Positions 49,190 through 61,124 of a stretch of 64,000 bases of DNA are shown here, one piece after another (within the stretch, counting starts at the first letter, position 1; each line of letters opens with the position of its first letter). This DNA is from Lamellibrachia columna (taxonomy: Eukaryota; Annelida; Polychaeta; Sabellida; Siboglinidae). The position numbers and the translations under genes are program-made. The notes under the pieces were generated by a model, which had not been told where the DNA came from, searched no databases, and saw nothing but the letters and a program-made list of their open reading frames with translations. The stretch is from positions 35,091,527 to 35,155,526 of the forward strand of contig OY759271.1 of the NCBI GenBank assembly GCA_963662155.1, read 5' to 3'.

Positions 49190-50395
49190 ACCCAGAGGCA
49201 TGACATCCATGAGCACCAGAGGTATGACACCCATGAGCATATAGAAGCATGATATCCATGAGTGCACAAGAGGCACTTCATCCATGAGCACCCAAAGGCA
49301 TGTCATCCATGAACACACAGATGAATGTCATCCATGAACACAGAGAGACATGACATCCACGAGCGCACAGAGGCATGACATCCATGAGCACCCAGAGGCA
49401 CTTCATCTGTGAGCGCACAGAGGCACTTCATCCGTGAGCACACAGAGGCACATCATCCATGAGCACCCAAAGGCATTTCACCCATGAACACACACAGAGG
49501 CATGTCATCCATGAGCACCAGAGGTATGACACCCATGAGCGTATAGAAGCATGATATCCATGAGTGCACAAGAGGCACTTCATCCATGAGCACCCAAAGG
49601 CATGTCATCCATGAACACACAGATGAATGTCATCCATGAACACAGAGAGACATGACATCCACGAGCGCACAGAGGCATGACATCCATGAGCACCCAGAGG
49701 CACTTCATCTGTGAGCGCACAGAGGCACTTCATCCGTGAGCACACAGAGGCACATCATCCATGAGCACCCAAAGGCATTTCACCCATGAACACACAGAGG
49801 CATGTCATCCATGAACTCACAGAGGCATGTCATACATGAACTCACAGAGGCATGTCCTCCATGAGCACCCAGAGGCATTTCACCCATGAACACACAGAGG
49901 CATGTCATCCATGAACTCACAGAGGCATAGCATCCATGAGCACCCAAAGGCATGTCATCCATGAACACACATATGAATGTCATCCATGAACACAGAGAGA
50001 CATGACATCCACGAGCACACAGAGGCATGACATCCATGAGCACCCAGAGGCACTTCATCTGTGAGCGCACAGAGGCACTTCATCCGTGAGCACACAGAGG
50101 CACATCATCCATGAGCACCCAAAGGCATTTCCCCCATGAACACACAGAGGCATGTCATCCATGAGCACACAAAGGCATGTCATCCATCAACAGACAGATA
50201 CACGGCTTCCATGAACACAGACATGAGCACCCAGAGGCATGACATCTATGAGCACAGAGGCATGTCATCCATGAGCACACAGAGGCATGTCATCCATGAA
50301 CACAGAGACATGTCATCCATGTGCACACAGAGGCATGACATCCATGAGCACCCAGAGGCATGTCATATATGAGCACACAGAGGCATGACATCCAT
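49190..50395. repeat. higher-order minisatellite of about 25-bp units
   Basis: Units of the form CATCCATGAGCACCCAGAGGCATGA vary among themselves. Blocks repeat at larger spacing: the block starting GAGCACCCAAAGGCATGTC recurs at 49286, 49588 and 49938, so offsets are 302 and 350 bp. Open frames in it are repeat artefacts. Confidence 0.93.
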
Positions 50396-53300
50396 GATAC
50401 AGGTGTATAGCAGTAGGCCATAAAGGTAAGTATACATTATGTGTGACCAAGAGAGCCCTATGAGAGAGAAAGAACAATCATCTACTTCTGCCAGAGAGAA
50501 ACTAAGATGCTGAAGAAGCAATAGAATGTGCACTTACACTATGAAAATACAAATGGGCAATCCAATAGCTAATGTCGGTATGTGATAAATGTGCCAGGCA
50601 GTAGGGTCTATCCAAGCTGAACAAGCCCTGACAAAACAAGCCAATAATTCAAGTACATTAACAGGTGTATAGTGTTCAGAGTGCTGTGTTTTATCATTAT
50701 GCTTATGTTTTATATGACTCGATCTAGTTGAAAACATTAAACAGCCATTATTTATTGTTCTCTTTAAGAACACATCAGTCATACTAACAAATACACATTA
50801 CTGAAACACCACGCCGATAAATACTCAATTTGTTGAAGCATGTAGTTGTTTCAACAATATGAATATTTGATGAATTACTGACTGACAGTGTCTTTTGATG
50901 AAACATCTATTGACAAATTGTCTGCACGCCTCCTTCAATGGACATTGATTGTTTTAGACATCAAACATTTTGTAGTGTCACTTAGAGTGATTCAAATGAC
51001 AACTTATCAATAGCAAACATCCACTGATTGTGACATAAATATGTCCTCGGACAATTACAAACATCATTGAGATATGATGAGCAATTGGCGTGTCTGGTGG
51101 CACCACACCAGTAAGGGGTTTGGTTACACAGACATATAATTACCCCTGCCCTCAGATATCAGACTTCAACTAAATGCCCCATCCACATGCAATGCAGTGC
51201 ACAAGTGATCACGCATACACGCATACATGCATGCTCACATTCTCAAAACACATATAATTTTACACACTAGCCGAGTTGCTGGCGTTGCACGGGAGAAACG
51301 ACAAGTGCTTATGACTCCTTGCACTACCCAGTAAAGTTTTGGTAGGGCAATGTCAATGGCAATGACAACTTCAGGCCCCAAAATGATATACAACTGCTGG
51401 TATCATGTATAGCTTTGATAACAATTGTAGGTAACTACTGTTCTGAGTTACGTAATCTACGGCAAACATCCACATAGGTTCCCTCATAATATCCCCATGC
51501 CCCCAGAGAATTTAAACATTTGTGAAATGTAAGAACCATCCTCATGAGCCCCCAGGCATGCCTACAACATTTCAGCCCCATACACGTGAAATTGACAGAG
51601 ATATGAGACAACAGACAGACATACTGATTCACAAACTACTTGATATTACAGATATGCACATACCAGCAATGTACAGATAAAAACTGTTCACACAGAAACA
51701 AAAGAAGCACATATGTTCTTCAGAAATGTAGACCAGGTGTCAGTAACATCTGAATTGGAATGCTGGAAACTTGAGTAGTCATAACTGGACCTGGCTGCCA
51801 TGGTTCCCTCCAGTTAAGTTTATAGTGACACTGAACACGGTAGCTAACCTAGTGACATTGAATTAAATTGTTTTCATTCATCATGTTTCAAACTCATTTT
51901 GTGAAAACTTTGAGCCTATCTATTATCCACTATGACTAGCTCGTTTGTACAAATTTTTATTTAAAATGTAGGTGAAATCATCAGACAAACAATTTTATTA
52001 TTTTTGACCAGATCTGGTCAAAATTAAGCAAAAAAAGGCAAAAGTTGTCAGTGGTCAGTGCTATAAAGTGGTTTTATGTGGTGCACCATAAGGCTATTCC
52101 TACTTTCGCATGTTACCTGATCTAACAATTGATGTCAATCTTTCGATGATTTTAACAAAAGTGTACACTCCTTTATCAGACCAAATGCATAAACTATTAA
52201 TGCATTACAGATTTGAACATCAATGAACCAGATTTGCGATGGACTAAATGAAATAAAGATGGCATTTTAACTTAAGTTGTCCAAAAACACAACAAATGTA
52301 CAATTTTACCTTTTATCAGTTCCTCTTTACCACCAATAAAGCTTCAATGAGGCTAAGTTAAGCTAAACATCAAACAAACACTCTAACGTGTGGCAATCTC
52401 ATTCAAGGAACACAATAAACAAACCTTTAACCTCTGGCAAATGTTCAGAGAAACATGAAACTATTACAGGATACTTGCTACAACTGGCATAGCCCAGCTG
52501 TCTGACCATGTGTAGGCAATTTTTCACTGAGGCCGTAAATCACTGGTCTCTAGTATGCTTGCCATTGAAGGTTGTCCTCTGTAACTATAAGCACCAAGCT
52601 TATACAACAAACTGCACTTTTCAAAATGGCATAAACGGGAAAAGTTACGACATCCTAATTTTATGTTAATAACTGGAAACATAACAGCATTCTGATGTAG
52701 TTGTACGCATAAATAAACGAGGTATTTATATATAATCTACAATTGTGCGTTTCGAGAGATATCATATTTTCGTTTGCACATTGTTAAATGATGGATAGGA
52801 AAACCTTTATTTCATCAGTCAATACTATGGCATATAACGTGTTTTGTCGCAAAACAATTTTACCCCCACCACTATCAACTTGATGGCAGCACAAAACCTC
52901 TCCCAACTCAATTTAACTCATTTTGCAGACGAGAACTTCAAATATACATGTGTGTTTGTTAATGTTGATTTGTTCATGTTATTAATGGGATGTGGACCTT
53001 GGTTAAACTAAATGCAGCCACACTGATTAAGAGGAAGACTCTGTGCACAGTCAGCGGTAAAAAAGCTATTTTCAACATGACTGCAGACACATGATATAGA
53101 CAAATTAGCCTGTTATGCAGCTGAACCAGTTTTTTACCATTTCTGTTACTATCAACATGACCATATGGTTCAGTTTGCAATGCTTGCTGTTCCCTTACTT
53201 TGTCTTATCAGTTGACAATCTGTTTTTTCTAGTCAGTTCAAGGACAGGAAACTCCCTGGATTCACATCACTCATGTATCAACAGTGGGAGGATATTTTGT

Positions 53301-53499
53301 AAGAACTGCCATTTTGTAATGGTCAACTGTATCTTCCATAATCGTTAGATTAGCCTACAGTATGCATTACCGGTAGATCACCTGTTGGTTTCACATGAAA
53401 TATCCATTTTTCTTATATGCAAAGCTGTAAAACCATTTGCAACACAAGTCTATAGATACTGATAAAAAATTATGACACAATGTAAATACTGTATTGTTT
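50396..53499. other. stretch without a gene
   Basis: AT-rich DNA. The only notable item is the dispersed-repeat fragment at 51270..51630. Confidence 0.6.
51270..51630 (+). repeat. dispersed-repeat fragment with an ACAGACAGAC end
   Basis: It begins CTAGCCGAGTTGCTGGCGTTGCACGGG and ends GAGATATGAGACAACAGACAGACATAC. Both motifs recur in interspersed repeats of many animal genomes. The class is not assigned here. Confidence 0.5.
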
Positions 53500-53549
53500 C
53501 TTACAATATCAACTTGTTAACCTTCTTACAATATCAACTTGTTAACCTT
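53500..53549. repeat. 25-bp tandem duplication
   Basis: CTTACAATATCAACTTGTTAACCTT occurs twice, exactly. Confidence 0.95.
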
Positions 53550-53639
53550 GCACTATTGCAATGTTACCCTTTCTTATATTAAGCTACACAACTACATGGA
53601 CTGTGGAACAGAATCTAAGACAGATTGCAAACATTACGT

Positions 53640-53810
53640 ATTTCAATTGAGGAGCTCAAATCTTCTTGCTGCCGTTTCGAAGCTTGGGCAATTTTGTTTC
53701 ACTCTACGTTGCTTCAGTTCACTCAGCTGCATAAATGAGTCACTGGCTATAGACAGTGGTGGATATATGAATGAATAGTCTTTGTGCAGTAATTGCGGTA
53801 AAAAAATTAC
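53640..53810 (+). repeat. tRNA-derived SINE
   Basis: GAGCTCAAATC (box-B-like), CTTCTTGCTGCCGTTTCGAAGCTTGGGCAATTTTGTTTCACTC and CACTCAGCTGCATAAATGAGTCACTGGCTATA follow in the same order as other copies. An open frame across it is incidental. Confidence 0.68.
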
Positions 53811-54361
53811 TTGATTTACCTTTACCACAGCAGCAGACATATGGCCCAAAATATCCTTTATTATGTTAGGTTTCACACACAATTTGCTTTGCACCTCGAC
53901 TGATAAGTTGCAGCACTTGGTGAATGATATTTAGAATGAATGAGCATTCAAATGAGGCAACTTCCTTACTGCTCTAAAACCAAGTGTCTGGAATATAAAT
54001 GAATGTCTTCCGTCTTAGGCACTGGCTGCCATGATAATATTTATAACTTAATCTATAGGTCATAAAAACCAGTGAGGCATATCAAAAGAAGGTTGTTGTG
54101 AGGGGATCTATGTAGGCCACTATTTCAATTATTTTTATTGTGATTATAAATAACTAGTTATGGTTAAACATTCCATTACAGCATTGATTACCATCTATAT
54201 AAGGTACTTAGCCATTAGTGTGTAGGGCCAGTGCTGGATGTTTTGGTGAAGTTAAGAGTGTAACATTTTATCTTATAAAAAATTTTCCTTTCAGTGTTAT
54301 TAATTACATTGCACTAATTGCACCGATTACATGACACAATAATGTCTATGCCGTTGACTAA

Positions 54362-54523
54362 ATATTCTATTACCACATTCTGCTTTCTTACTGTGTTACC
54401 GATTATATTGCAGTATGATCATAACATAACCAAACCTTGCTAGCATATCCTAAACCTGTTAGACATGCTGAAATAATTATGATCAATAACACAATAAGAA
54501 AGCAGAATGTGGTATTAGAATAT
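54362..54523. repeat. 37-bp inverted repeat with an 88-bp loop
   Basis: ATATTCTATTACCACATTCTGCTTTCTTACTGTGTTA (54362..54398) pairs with 54487..54523 with two mismatches. Possibly a small foldback element. Confidence 0.88.
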
Positions 54524-55078
54524 TTTGGTTTAAGGCCCAATATGGCTACCTGTACTTCCTAGCTAATTCCCATCATAGCAACATTTTGTCCACATTACAG
54601 CCACAAGTGAGAGGCACAATTAATTAGGCATTAAGATTAGTCTGGGCATAGCTACTTCCTAAATTCTATTTTTGGACCAAAGGAGAATCAATTATCTGAA
54701 ATGGAACATATGTAACATAAGACACACATGCACTACAGTTTTATTAAGACGAATACATTAATTGTACATTAATTGTACACAGCGTAAATACAATATCTTC
54801 TCAAATACAATATCTTCTCGTTGTGTAGGCAACTGCCTTTGGTAATTAAGAACCTGTTTCACAGAATGGAGGCGAGGAATGTTTGTCACAAAATCCAACC
54901 TCTAGAGACTAGATGTCAGTTATGCAGCCTCACATTGTATATCTGCTGGACTGGGTTAAGGAGCCTTCATTACCTCGCACTGGGCCATGTCAGGAGGGTG
55001 GACATGCTCACCACTCTACTTCACGACATCACCAGCCACGTTGGTTGTCTAAATGCAATCTGAAATGGTTAATGCTCC

Positions 55079-55450
55079 CCCTCCTGCCTCTTCCTGTACC
55101 CTCCTACCCCCTCCTGCCTCTTCCTGTACCCTCCTACCCCCTCCTGCCTCTTCCTGTACCCTCCTACCCCCTCCTGCCTCTTCCTGTACCCTCCTATCCC
55201 CTCCTGCCTCTTCCTGTACCCTCCTACCCCCTCCTGCCTCTTCCTGTACCCTCCTACCCCCTCCTGCCTCCTCCTGCCCCCTGCCTCCTGCCCCTTCCTG
55301 ACCCATCCTGCCTCCTAATGTCTCCCCACCTCCTCCTGCCTCATCATGTCCCATCCTGTCCACTCCTGCCTCTTCCTGTCCCCTCCTGCCTATTCCTGTC
55401 CAATCCTGCCTCCTCCTATCCCCTTCTTCCTCCTCCTGCCCCCTCCTGGT
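55079..55450 (+). repeat. 30-bp pyrimidine-rich minisatellite
   Basis: CTCCTGCCTCTTCCTGTACCCTCCTACCCC is repeated six times without gaps from 55081 to 55260, then decays into CCTCCTGCC units. Because 30 is a multiple of three, it gives long open frames on both strands. I do not regard these as genes. Confidence 0.95.
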
Positions 55451-55911
55451 CTGTAGAATTAAAAAGGTATATAACGGAACTAGTTTGACTGTCAAACTTA
55501 ATGAGTAGCTGTAATGGGGGGGGGGGAGGTGTAGCTATAACGGGAAGTTGTAAACCCACATTTCCAATCACCTCTCACCTCATCACAAACTGTCTGGCAG
55601 GTTAGAATGTGGACAAGCAGTGACCAGTAGGTTATAATTACCACATACTAATAGGTGGCATACCCTGAACACACACCAAACATGCCACAGTCTGGTAGGA
55701 CTCAAGCTAAGTGTAGGGCTGTCAAATGTACATGACATACATTCCTACCTCCGCCCACCCCACCGGTTTTTCAAATTTACTTTGGCTACATGAAATGTAA
55801 TTGCTACTCTTAAGAATATTAATCTTAGGTCTAAGGCATAATTAAGGGGTGCTATGCAGCCCATACTTAGTCTAACCCCACATTAGTTCCACCACTAACT
55901 ACCCCTTAGGG

Positions 55912-57008
55912 CAGGGTTTAAAATTTTTTTCTGAGTCCTGAGATGATCGGCCGCATACCTTCATCGTAGGGACACTGAACATAGAATTATTGGCGAAACA
56001 TTCAAAACCCAGTTCAACGACAAAACACGTTATTAAAGAGGTAGACATCTTCAGACAAAATGCTAACCTTCACACACAGTCGGGCATGGCATATGGTTTT
56101 CATACTTGAACAACGGCGAAAATCCTTGCCCAGAGATAAATAGCGGGGGACACCAGCAATGGCTTTACGGGCACATCAGCCACAGAAGGATAAGACATGC
56201 TCAATTTACACCAGAACTTGTTCAATGGAAGAGTTTGAAGACCATCTCATGAGGTGGAGTCATTCAGTCATCTTGCATGCTTTCCGGGAGAAAGCGCCCC
56301 TCCTTGATGAATAGATTTGGAATTAGCTTCGGGTCCAGCTCACTCAGATCTGGGAAGTAGGAGTGGAACACCTTCCACATGGAAGACAGGCAGGCCTGTG
56401 CCAGTTCAACCTTGTTCCCAACACCAATTTCTTTGACCCGAAGCGCTAAGCTGAGATGTTCAAATTTATTGTTTTTCCGTCCTTGATGATGCCCCCGACA
56501 TCTCCCACAGCAAGACAACATACTGCAGTAATACGCATTAGTTCGGTATCATCCATAACAATGAGGTTAAATCATTGTAAATTACTTATGAATTAGCAAC
56601 GTAGTATCTTAGCTGAGAAGAGTTGTATGTCCATCAAAAATAATAATTTACAAACTTTCGTAGTTAGGTGGTTTTACACCATATTTGCATAAAGTCTTGT
56701 GCACACAGCAATTTCTTCGTGAATAAGGACCCAGATGGCCAATTGTGTGGTAAAAATCTTGATAAGAGCATAACACAGCAGCAGCAACTTCATTGCATAT
56801 GACAATCCAATGTAGAAGACGGCAGTTTCTTCTAGAGTTTACTGTTTGCATGGCAAGATTTTCAAGTTTTTCTGTGAGGTTTCTCTTTCATATAGACCAC
56901 ATTAAGTGGCAAATTTATTTTTAACCTGTACATGTCTTTAGTTTCAACCTTTAGTTACCCCCTGGAAAACCTCTGGTGTACCCTGGTACCTCAGGTTGGG
57001 AACCACTG
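55912..57008 (-). mobile_element. degenerate hAT-family DNA transposon (1,097 bp)
   Basis: Flanked by an 8-bp direct repeat CCTTAGGG at 55904..55911 and 57009..57016, the target-duplication size of hAT elements. The right end, read on the minus strand, starts CAGTGGTTCCCAACCTGAGG, a classic hAT terminus. The left end starts CAGGGTTTAAAA, a weaker match. The interior carries hAT transposase remains on the minus strand. Its size suggests internal deletion. Confidence 0.87.
56100..56521 (-). pseudogene. broken hAT transposase C-terminal fragment
   Basis: An 85-codon open frame (56521..56264) contains FHSYFPDLSEL and FLPESMQDD, in the order and style of hAT transposases just upstream of the dimerisation domain. 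After stops and a frame change, 56220..56100 still reads FWCKLSMSYPSVADVPVKPL, resembling the C-terminal FW...YP...LLPF...YL region. Several key positions of that motif are altered. It is a dead fragment inside the element at 55912..57008. A second short frame at 56851..56648 may be a further remnant but is unrecognised. Confidence 0.6.
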
Positions 57009-57270
57009 CCTTAGGGGAAGCACCCCAGGTGATGAGAACAGATTTATTAGTCACCCTGACTGACTCTGCAGTAAACACCCACTTAGAGACATATCAAGTG
57101 TAGTCCACTGGTTTCCCAGGTACTGATCACCCATCCCATAAACACATCTGGTAGACCAAGATAACCCCATAAAATAATTAGTAGTCTATAGAATGAATAG
57201 TACTTATTTATGGTAGATGGTGATACCACATAGAGAACCAGAGGTCCTTACAAAGAAACCCAGACTCTAT

Positions 57271-57804
57271 AGCTGCATTCACACTTACATTTTAAAGCGG
57301 TTTAGTTAAAATGTTTTAACTTAACTAATCCTGTCGACTGAACATGATTTATCACTAAACCATTTTAGCTAAAACGGTTTAACTAATCCACTTCAGCAGG
57401 TGGATTAGTTAAACCGTTTTAGCTAAAACGGTTCAATGTACAAGTGAGAATGCAAGCGTATTAGCTAAAACGGTTTAAGTGTGTCACAGACATGGCTTTT
57501 CAGTCTCGCCCCTCGTCATTTCCAAAAAATACTGTCTCCTTCTAGAATCCTCTAGGATGTCTGTAATGTGTTCTCGAGTTTGGGCACCTTCTGCGTGAAA
57601 CTGACATCACTAACAGCAGTAACCGCATAGCAGTTGTTGTTATGCTGACTTGAGCATGTACACGTACCAACTTCCTCCATAAAACAGTTTAGCTATGGCA
57701 TGTGTGAACGCTCACAATTTACAAACTAAACCATTTTAACTAAAACGTTTTAATTAAGACAATTTAACTAAACCGTTTCAAGTTCTGTATGCGTGAATGC
57801 AGCT
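57271..57804. mobile_element. non-autonomous terminal-inverted-repeat element (534 bp)
   Basis: The left end AGCTGCATTCACACTTACA...GCGGTTTAGTTAAA mirrors the right end, which reads on the minus strand AGCTGCATTCACGCATACAG...ACGGTTTAGTTAAA. TAT lies on both sides and could be the target duplication. Inside, AACCGTTTTAGCTAAAACGG motifs recur many times in both orientations. No coding capacity. Confidence 0.78.
57358..57433. repeat. near-perfect 34-bp hairpin inside the element
   Basis: Arms 57358..57391 and 57400..57433 are separated by eight bases (TTCAGCAG), with one mismatch. Confidence 0.92.
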
Positions 57805-58185
57805 TATGTAAGTCCTGAAAGGGTGGTACTTTCTGACTTTTTGCCATTTTCACTATCAACTCCCTCAAAAAAGATTTTTTATATCACATGGTATTAACTA
57901 TATCAGTTGTAGTCATATATTAACATAACCATTACATCAGTGCAACAATATTTCATAAGTGCAATAAGTATAAATTAAATGTGTGTAGAAAAAGTGCTGT
58001 TAATGCATCCAAATTAATTGTTTGGATCGTTTTATGGATTGAGCTAAAATAATATATGTACCTATGTGTAGACCAATTCCAGTCAAACTATCCAGCAGCC
58101 AATGAAAATGGTGTATTGTGTCTTCATTTAAACTTTCATAGCAGTTGATATGTTATATAATTGTTATATCATGCTACATTAATTC

Positions 58186-58224
58186 CTTATATATATATAA
58201 TCATCTAGAGTCCATATAATAAGG

Positions 58225-58295
<71 letters not shown>

Positions 58296-58338
58296 AATAT
58301 ATATATATGCCTTATTATATGGACTCTAGATGATTTAC
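58186..58338. repeat. inverted repeat flanking a (TA)n core
   Basis: AATCATCTAGAGTCCATATAATAAGGCA (58199..58226) pairs exactly with its complement near 58309..58336. Between them is about 66 bp of TA repeats (58228..58293) and an AAGGAATATATATATAT stretch that mirrors 58183..58200. Confidence 0.92.
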
Positions 58339-58409
58339 AGATGGGTCTCTAATGCACACAAAAATTACCTGAAAACACATTCCTATAGAAATGTGTCACA
58401 GCAGGTACT

Positions 58410-58491
58410 GCTCACTCTCGCTCTCACTCTCGCTCTCACTCTCGCTCTCGCTCTCGCTCTCACTCTCGCTCTCACTCTCGCTCTCTCTTTC
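58410..58491. repeat. (CTCGCT/CTCACT)n microsatellite
   Basis: About 80 bp of CTCNCT units. The Ser-Glu and Leu-Ala/Leu-Thr repeat frames across it are artefacts. Confidence 0.93.
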
Positions 58492-60844
58492 TGTATCAGG
58501 GAACACTTGTGTCACAGCCAGTGTAGTACCAAACACCCAACAATGACCACAAACAAAGAGCACAAATGAAGCAGCCAACAGTGGGTAACAACTAACATAC
58601 CAGTGCACTTGTAGGAATGTCTCAACAAAGCCTCATAGTAACAGGGTGTTGTGGCCTGCTGGGGTACTACCCTGTCACTGGTAGTTGATGGCCCCAACCT
58701 ACCCCTTCACCAACCCAACAGCACATGAACAGCTGCATGCAAAGATCCTAGCCTGATTCATGTTAGTGATATTACACTGATGTTAGGGGTCTGCTCTTTT
58801 GTATTCCTGACAAACCATAAATATTGTATCACACATTTCATTCAAAGCTCCTTCGCTCTATTAGTTCACAACATGTCACAGAACATAATTGCAATGTATT
58901 GTCAAAACATGGTGTGTTTTAATCCATAACCTTAGCGACAATCTGGGTAGATATGCTGATACTAATATCCTTGCATAAAACACTTGAAAGGGTCAATTTA
59001 TCTTGGCAGTGGAAGCACCGAAACTTCCTGAACTTACCTGGTATATATTTCCATTTATCAACTCACAACCGTAATAGTACAGCACACCATATCTGAATCT
59101 TGCCAACCTCTAAATCATTAATCCAGACAGTTCCACATATAAACTGCATTTAGTGAAACTTTATTCTATTTCCAAACTTTCAGCAGCCAGCAACAAAATG
59201 TCCAGCAGAACTTCTGGACGTCTGTGGCTATAATCTACCTGACTTGAACTCTACAAATGCTCTGGCCATGCGCCAAAATAAACAGCCACCATATTATATA
59301 CAACTACACTGTAAGTAGCCCTCTTAATCACCACAATACAAGTAAGAGCATGAGCTGCAATCATCATGAGAATCTTGACCCCCCACCCCCTGAGGCTTTA
59401 TTGATAAATTCTGACCACCCATTCAACAATGCACCACTCTCTTCTGACATCTCAACTGACAAACTATTTCATTACGAATAAGCTCAATGTTGAAGGTTTT
59501 TTTGATAGTTTCCGTTAACTCACTTCTATCAAGATTGCTTTATCAAGATTTATAAAGTATGATGAACTGTTCTGATGGTGCCTGAACATTGTGAAGTGAA
59601 ATGTCACTTTTTGACCGCAATTTAAATTCCTGTGGTCACAGGGCAATTATTCAGTGAACAGTTTGTGCAGATGATATATTTAATAATTCACAAGTTTATT
59701 AAATAGTAAATTATGACGTACATGACATATATTATATGTATTTTTCTTCTTATGCTGCAAAACAGAGTTAACTGAATGAATAGAATTTCACACTATCTAA
59801 CCTAAGTGCAATGGTTCATTGGTTTGGCTGAAGTCATTTGATTCCAAATCAAATAAGAGAAATAAATAAAAACATCAGCAAGCTTAGACAGGGCCTAATA
59901 GTTTCTTAACCTAACTGCAGTGATTTAATCATTTGACTGCATCATGCTGACACCAAATAAAACAAAGCTAAATGATTGTCATATGACCAAGTAGTCATAG
60001 ATAGAGCTTCCTAGTTTCCACCCACACAACCTTGGTTTGACTGGTCAGACAGATTCCTTCGTCAGCCCCCCTCACTTACAGCTGTGGCAGCAGACTGCAG
60101 GTAGCTAAAGGTCAACAGCCAGTTAATGACCACTATGTCAGGTGAGGGTGGAGGTCAGTGAATAGCCAGCAGCCACTTGTTATAATAATCTGTCTATCAT
60201 AATTATGCTGGCTGTCTGGGATGTCTAGGCTGTTTCTGGCTGGAATCTGTGTGCTTCATCTGGAGGGGGACAGTTTGACAGGACTGCACTGGTCAGTCAT
60301 TCTCACAGTCTAGATTCAACACCACCAATGTAATGCTGACGACAGGTTGTAGATTCCATGTAAACATAACATCACCAGTCAATGTGTAACTAAGACTAGA
60401 GATGTCTAAATACAACTTTGTGGTTTTACAGCCCCTGCGATTGCACATGATGATGATCAATATTATGGCATGTCAGAAAAACCGAAGTTGCAGATAATCA
60501 CTCTCCTATGGCATATAAATACATGCTAGTTTTTGTAAAATTACTCTTTAACAACTTGTGTTCTTCAGCTCCATCTGACTGTGTCGGTTATTGTAAGTAG
60601 CACCATGTACTTGCTAACCTCTGTGCATTACTGCACGTCAATGTATGCTCCACTAGAAACATCAACTAGAAGGTAAGAGGTATGTTCTTACATAGCATAG
60701 TATCCAGTTCTAACATCCACTCAGCATGTTTCAACTGTTGGCAGACTCAACTTTCTGGGAAGTATTCAGCTATTCTGCAAATAATGTGAAAAGCTATTGA
60801 TTTACATAATTCAATGTAGACCTATATTCAGGTATTCGGCTGAC
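58492..60844. other. stretch without a gene
   Basis: I see no recognisable exon, RNA gene or repeat family here. Confidence 0.55.
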
Positions 60845-60992
60845 TGAACTGCCAGGGAAGAGACTAAATGTGGAGTGAAGAAATTCGCCCAGGCTTCGAA
60901 TGGCAGCAAGAGATGTCAAGACCTGGTTATCTCAGAGCTCTGAGTCTCTGGCTCTACCACTGTGCTGTAGCGCCTACCAATAGTAGTAAATG
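60845..60992 (-). repeat. tRNA-derived SINE
   Basis: On the minus strand, GCACAGTGGTAGAGCC (box-A-like) is followed by a degenerate arm, then CTTGCTGCCATTCGAAGCCTGGGCGAATTTCTTCACTCC and a tail beginning CTCTTCCCTGGCAGTTCAGTCAG. It has the best-preserved box A of the copies. Confidence 0.7.
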
Positions 60993-61124
60993 TATTTGTT
61001 GTAAAGGGTGGCAATAAATTATTTAATATGAGGTATAAATTTATTAAATATCTGTGAAAATTGTGTGAAAATTGTGTGAACATTTTATGATACATCAGGC
61101 GTTGCTCACAGAGTGATAAATTAC

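Noticed and set aside
49780..50070. 96-codon minus-strand frame with GAHG/MDDMPL repeats
   Set aside because: The higher-order minisatellite is open in several frames, and no protein family matches.
54913..55495. Long frames on both strands (PLLPLPVPSY and QEEAGGGRRV repeats)
   Set aside because: Generated by the 30-bp minisatellite, whose length is a multiple of three.
58396..58608. Ser-Glu repeat frame on the minus strand
   Set aside because: It is the CTCNCT microsatellite read in one frame.
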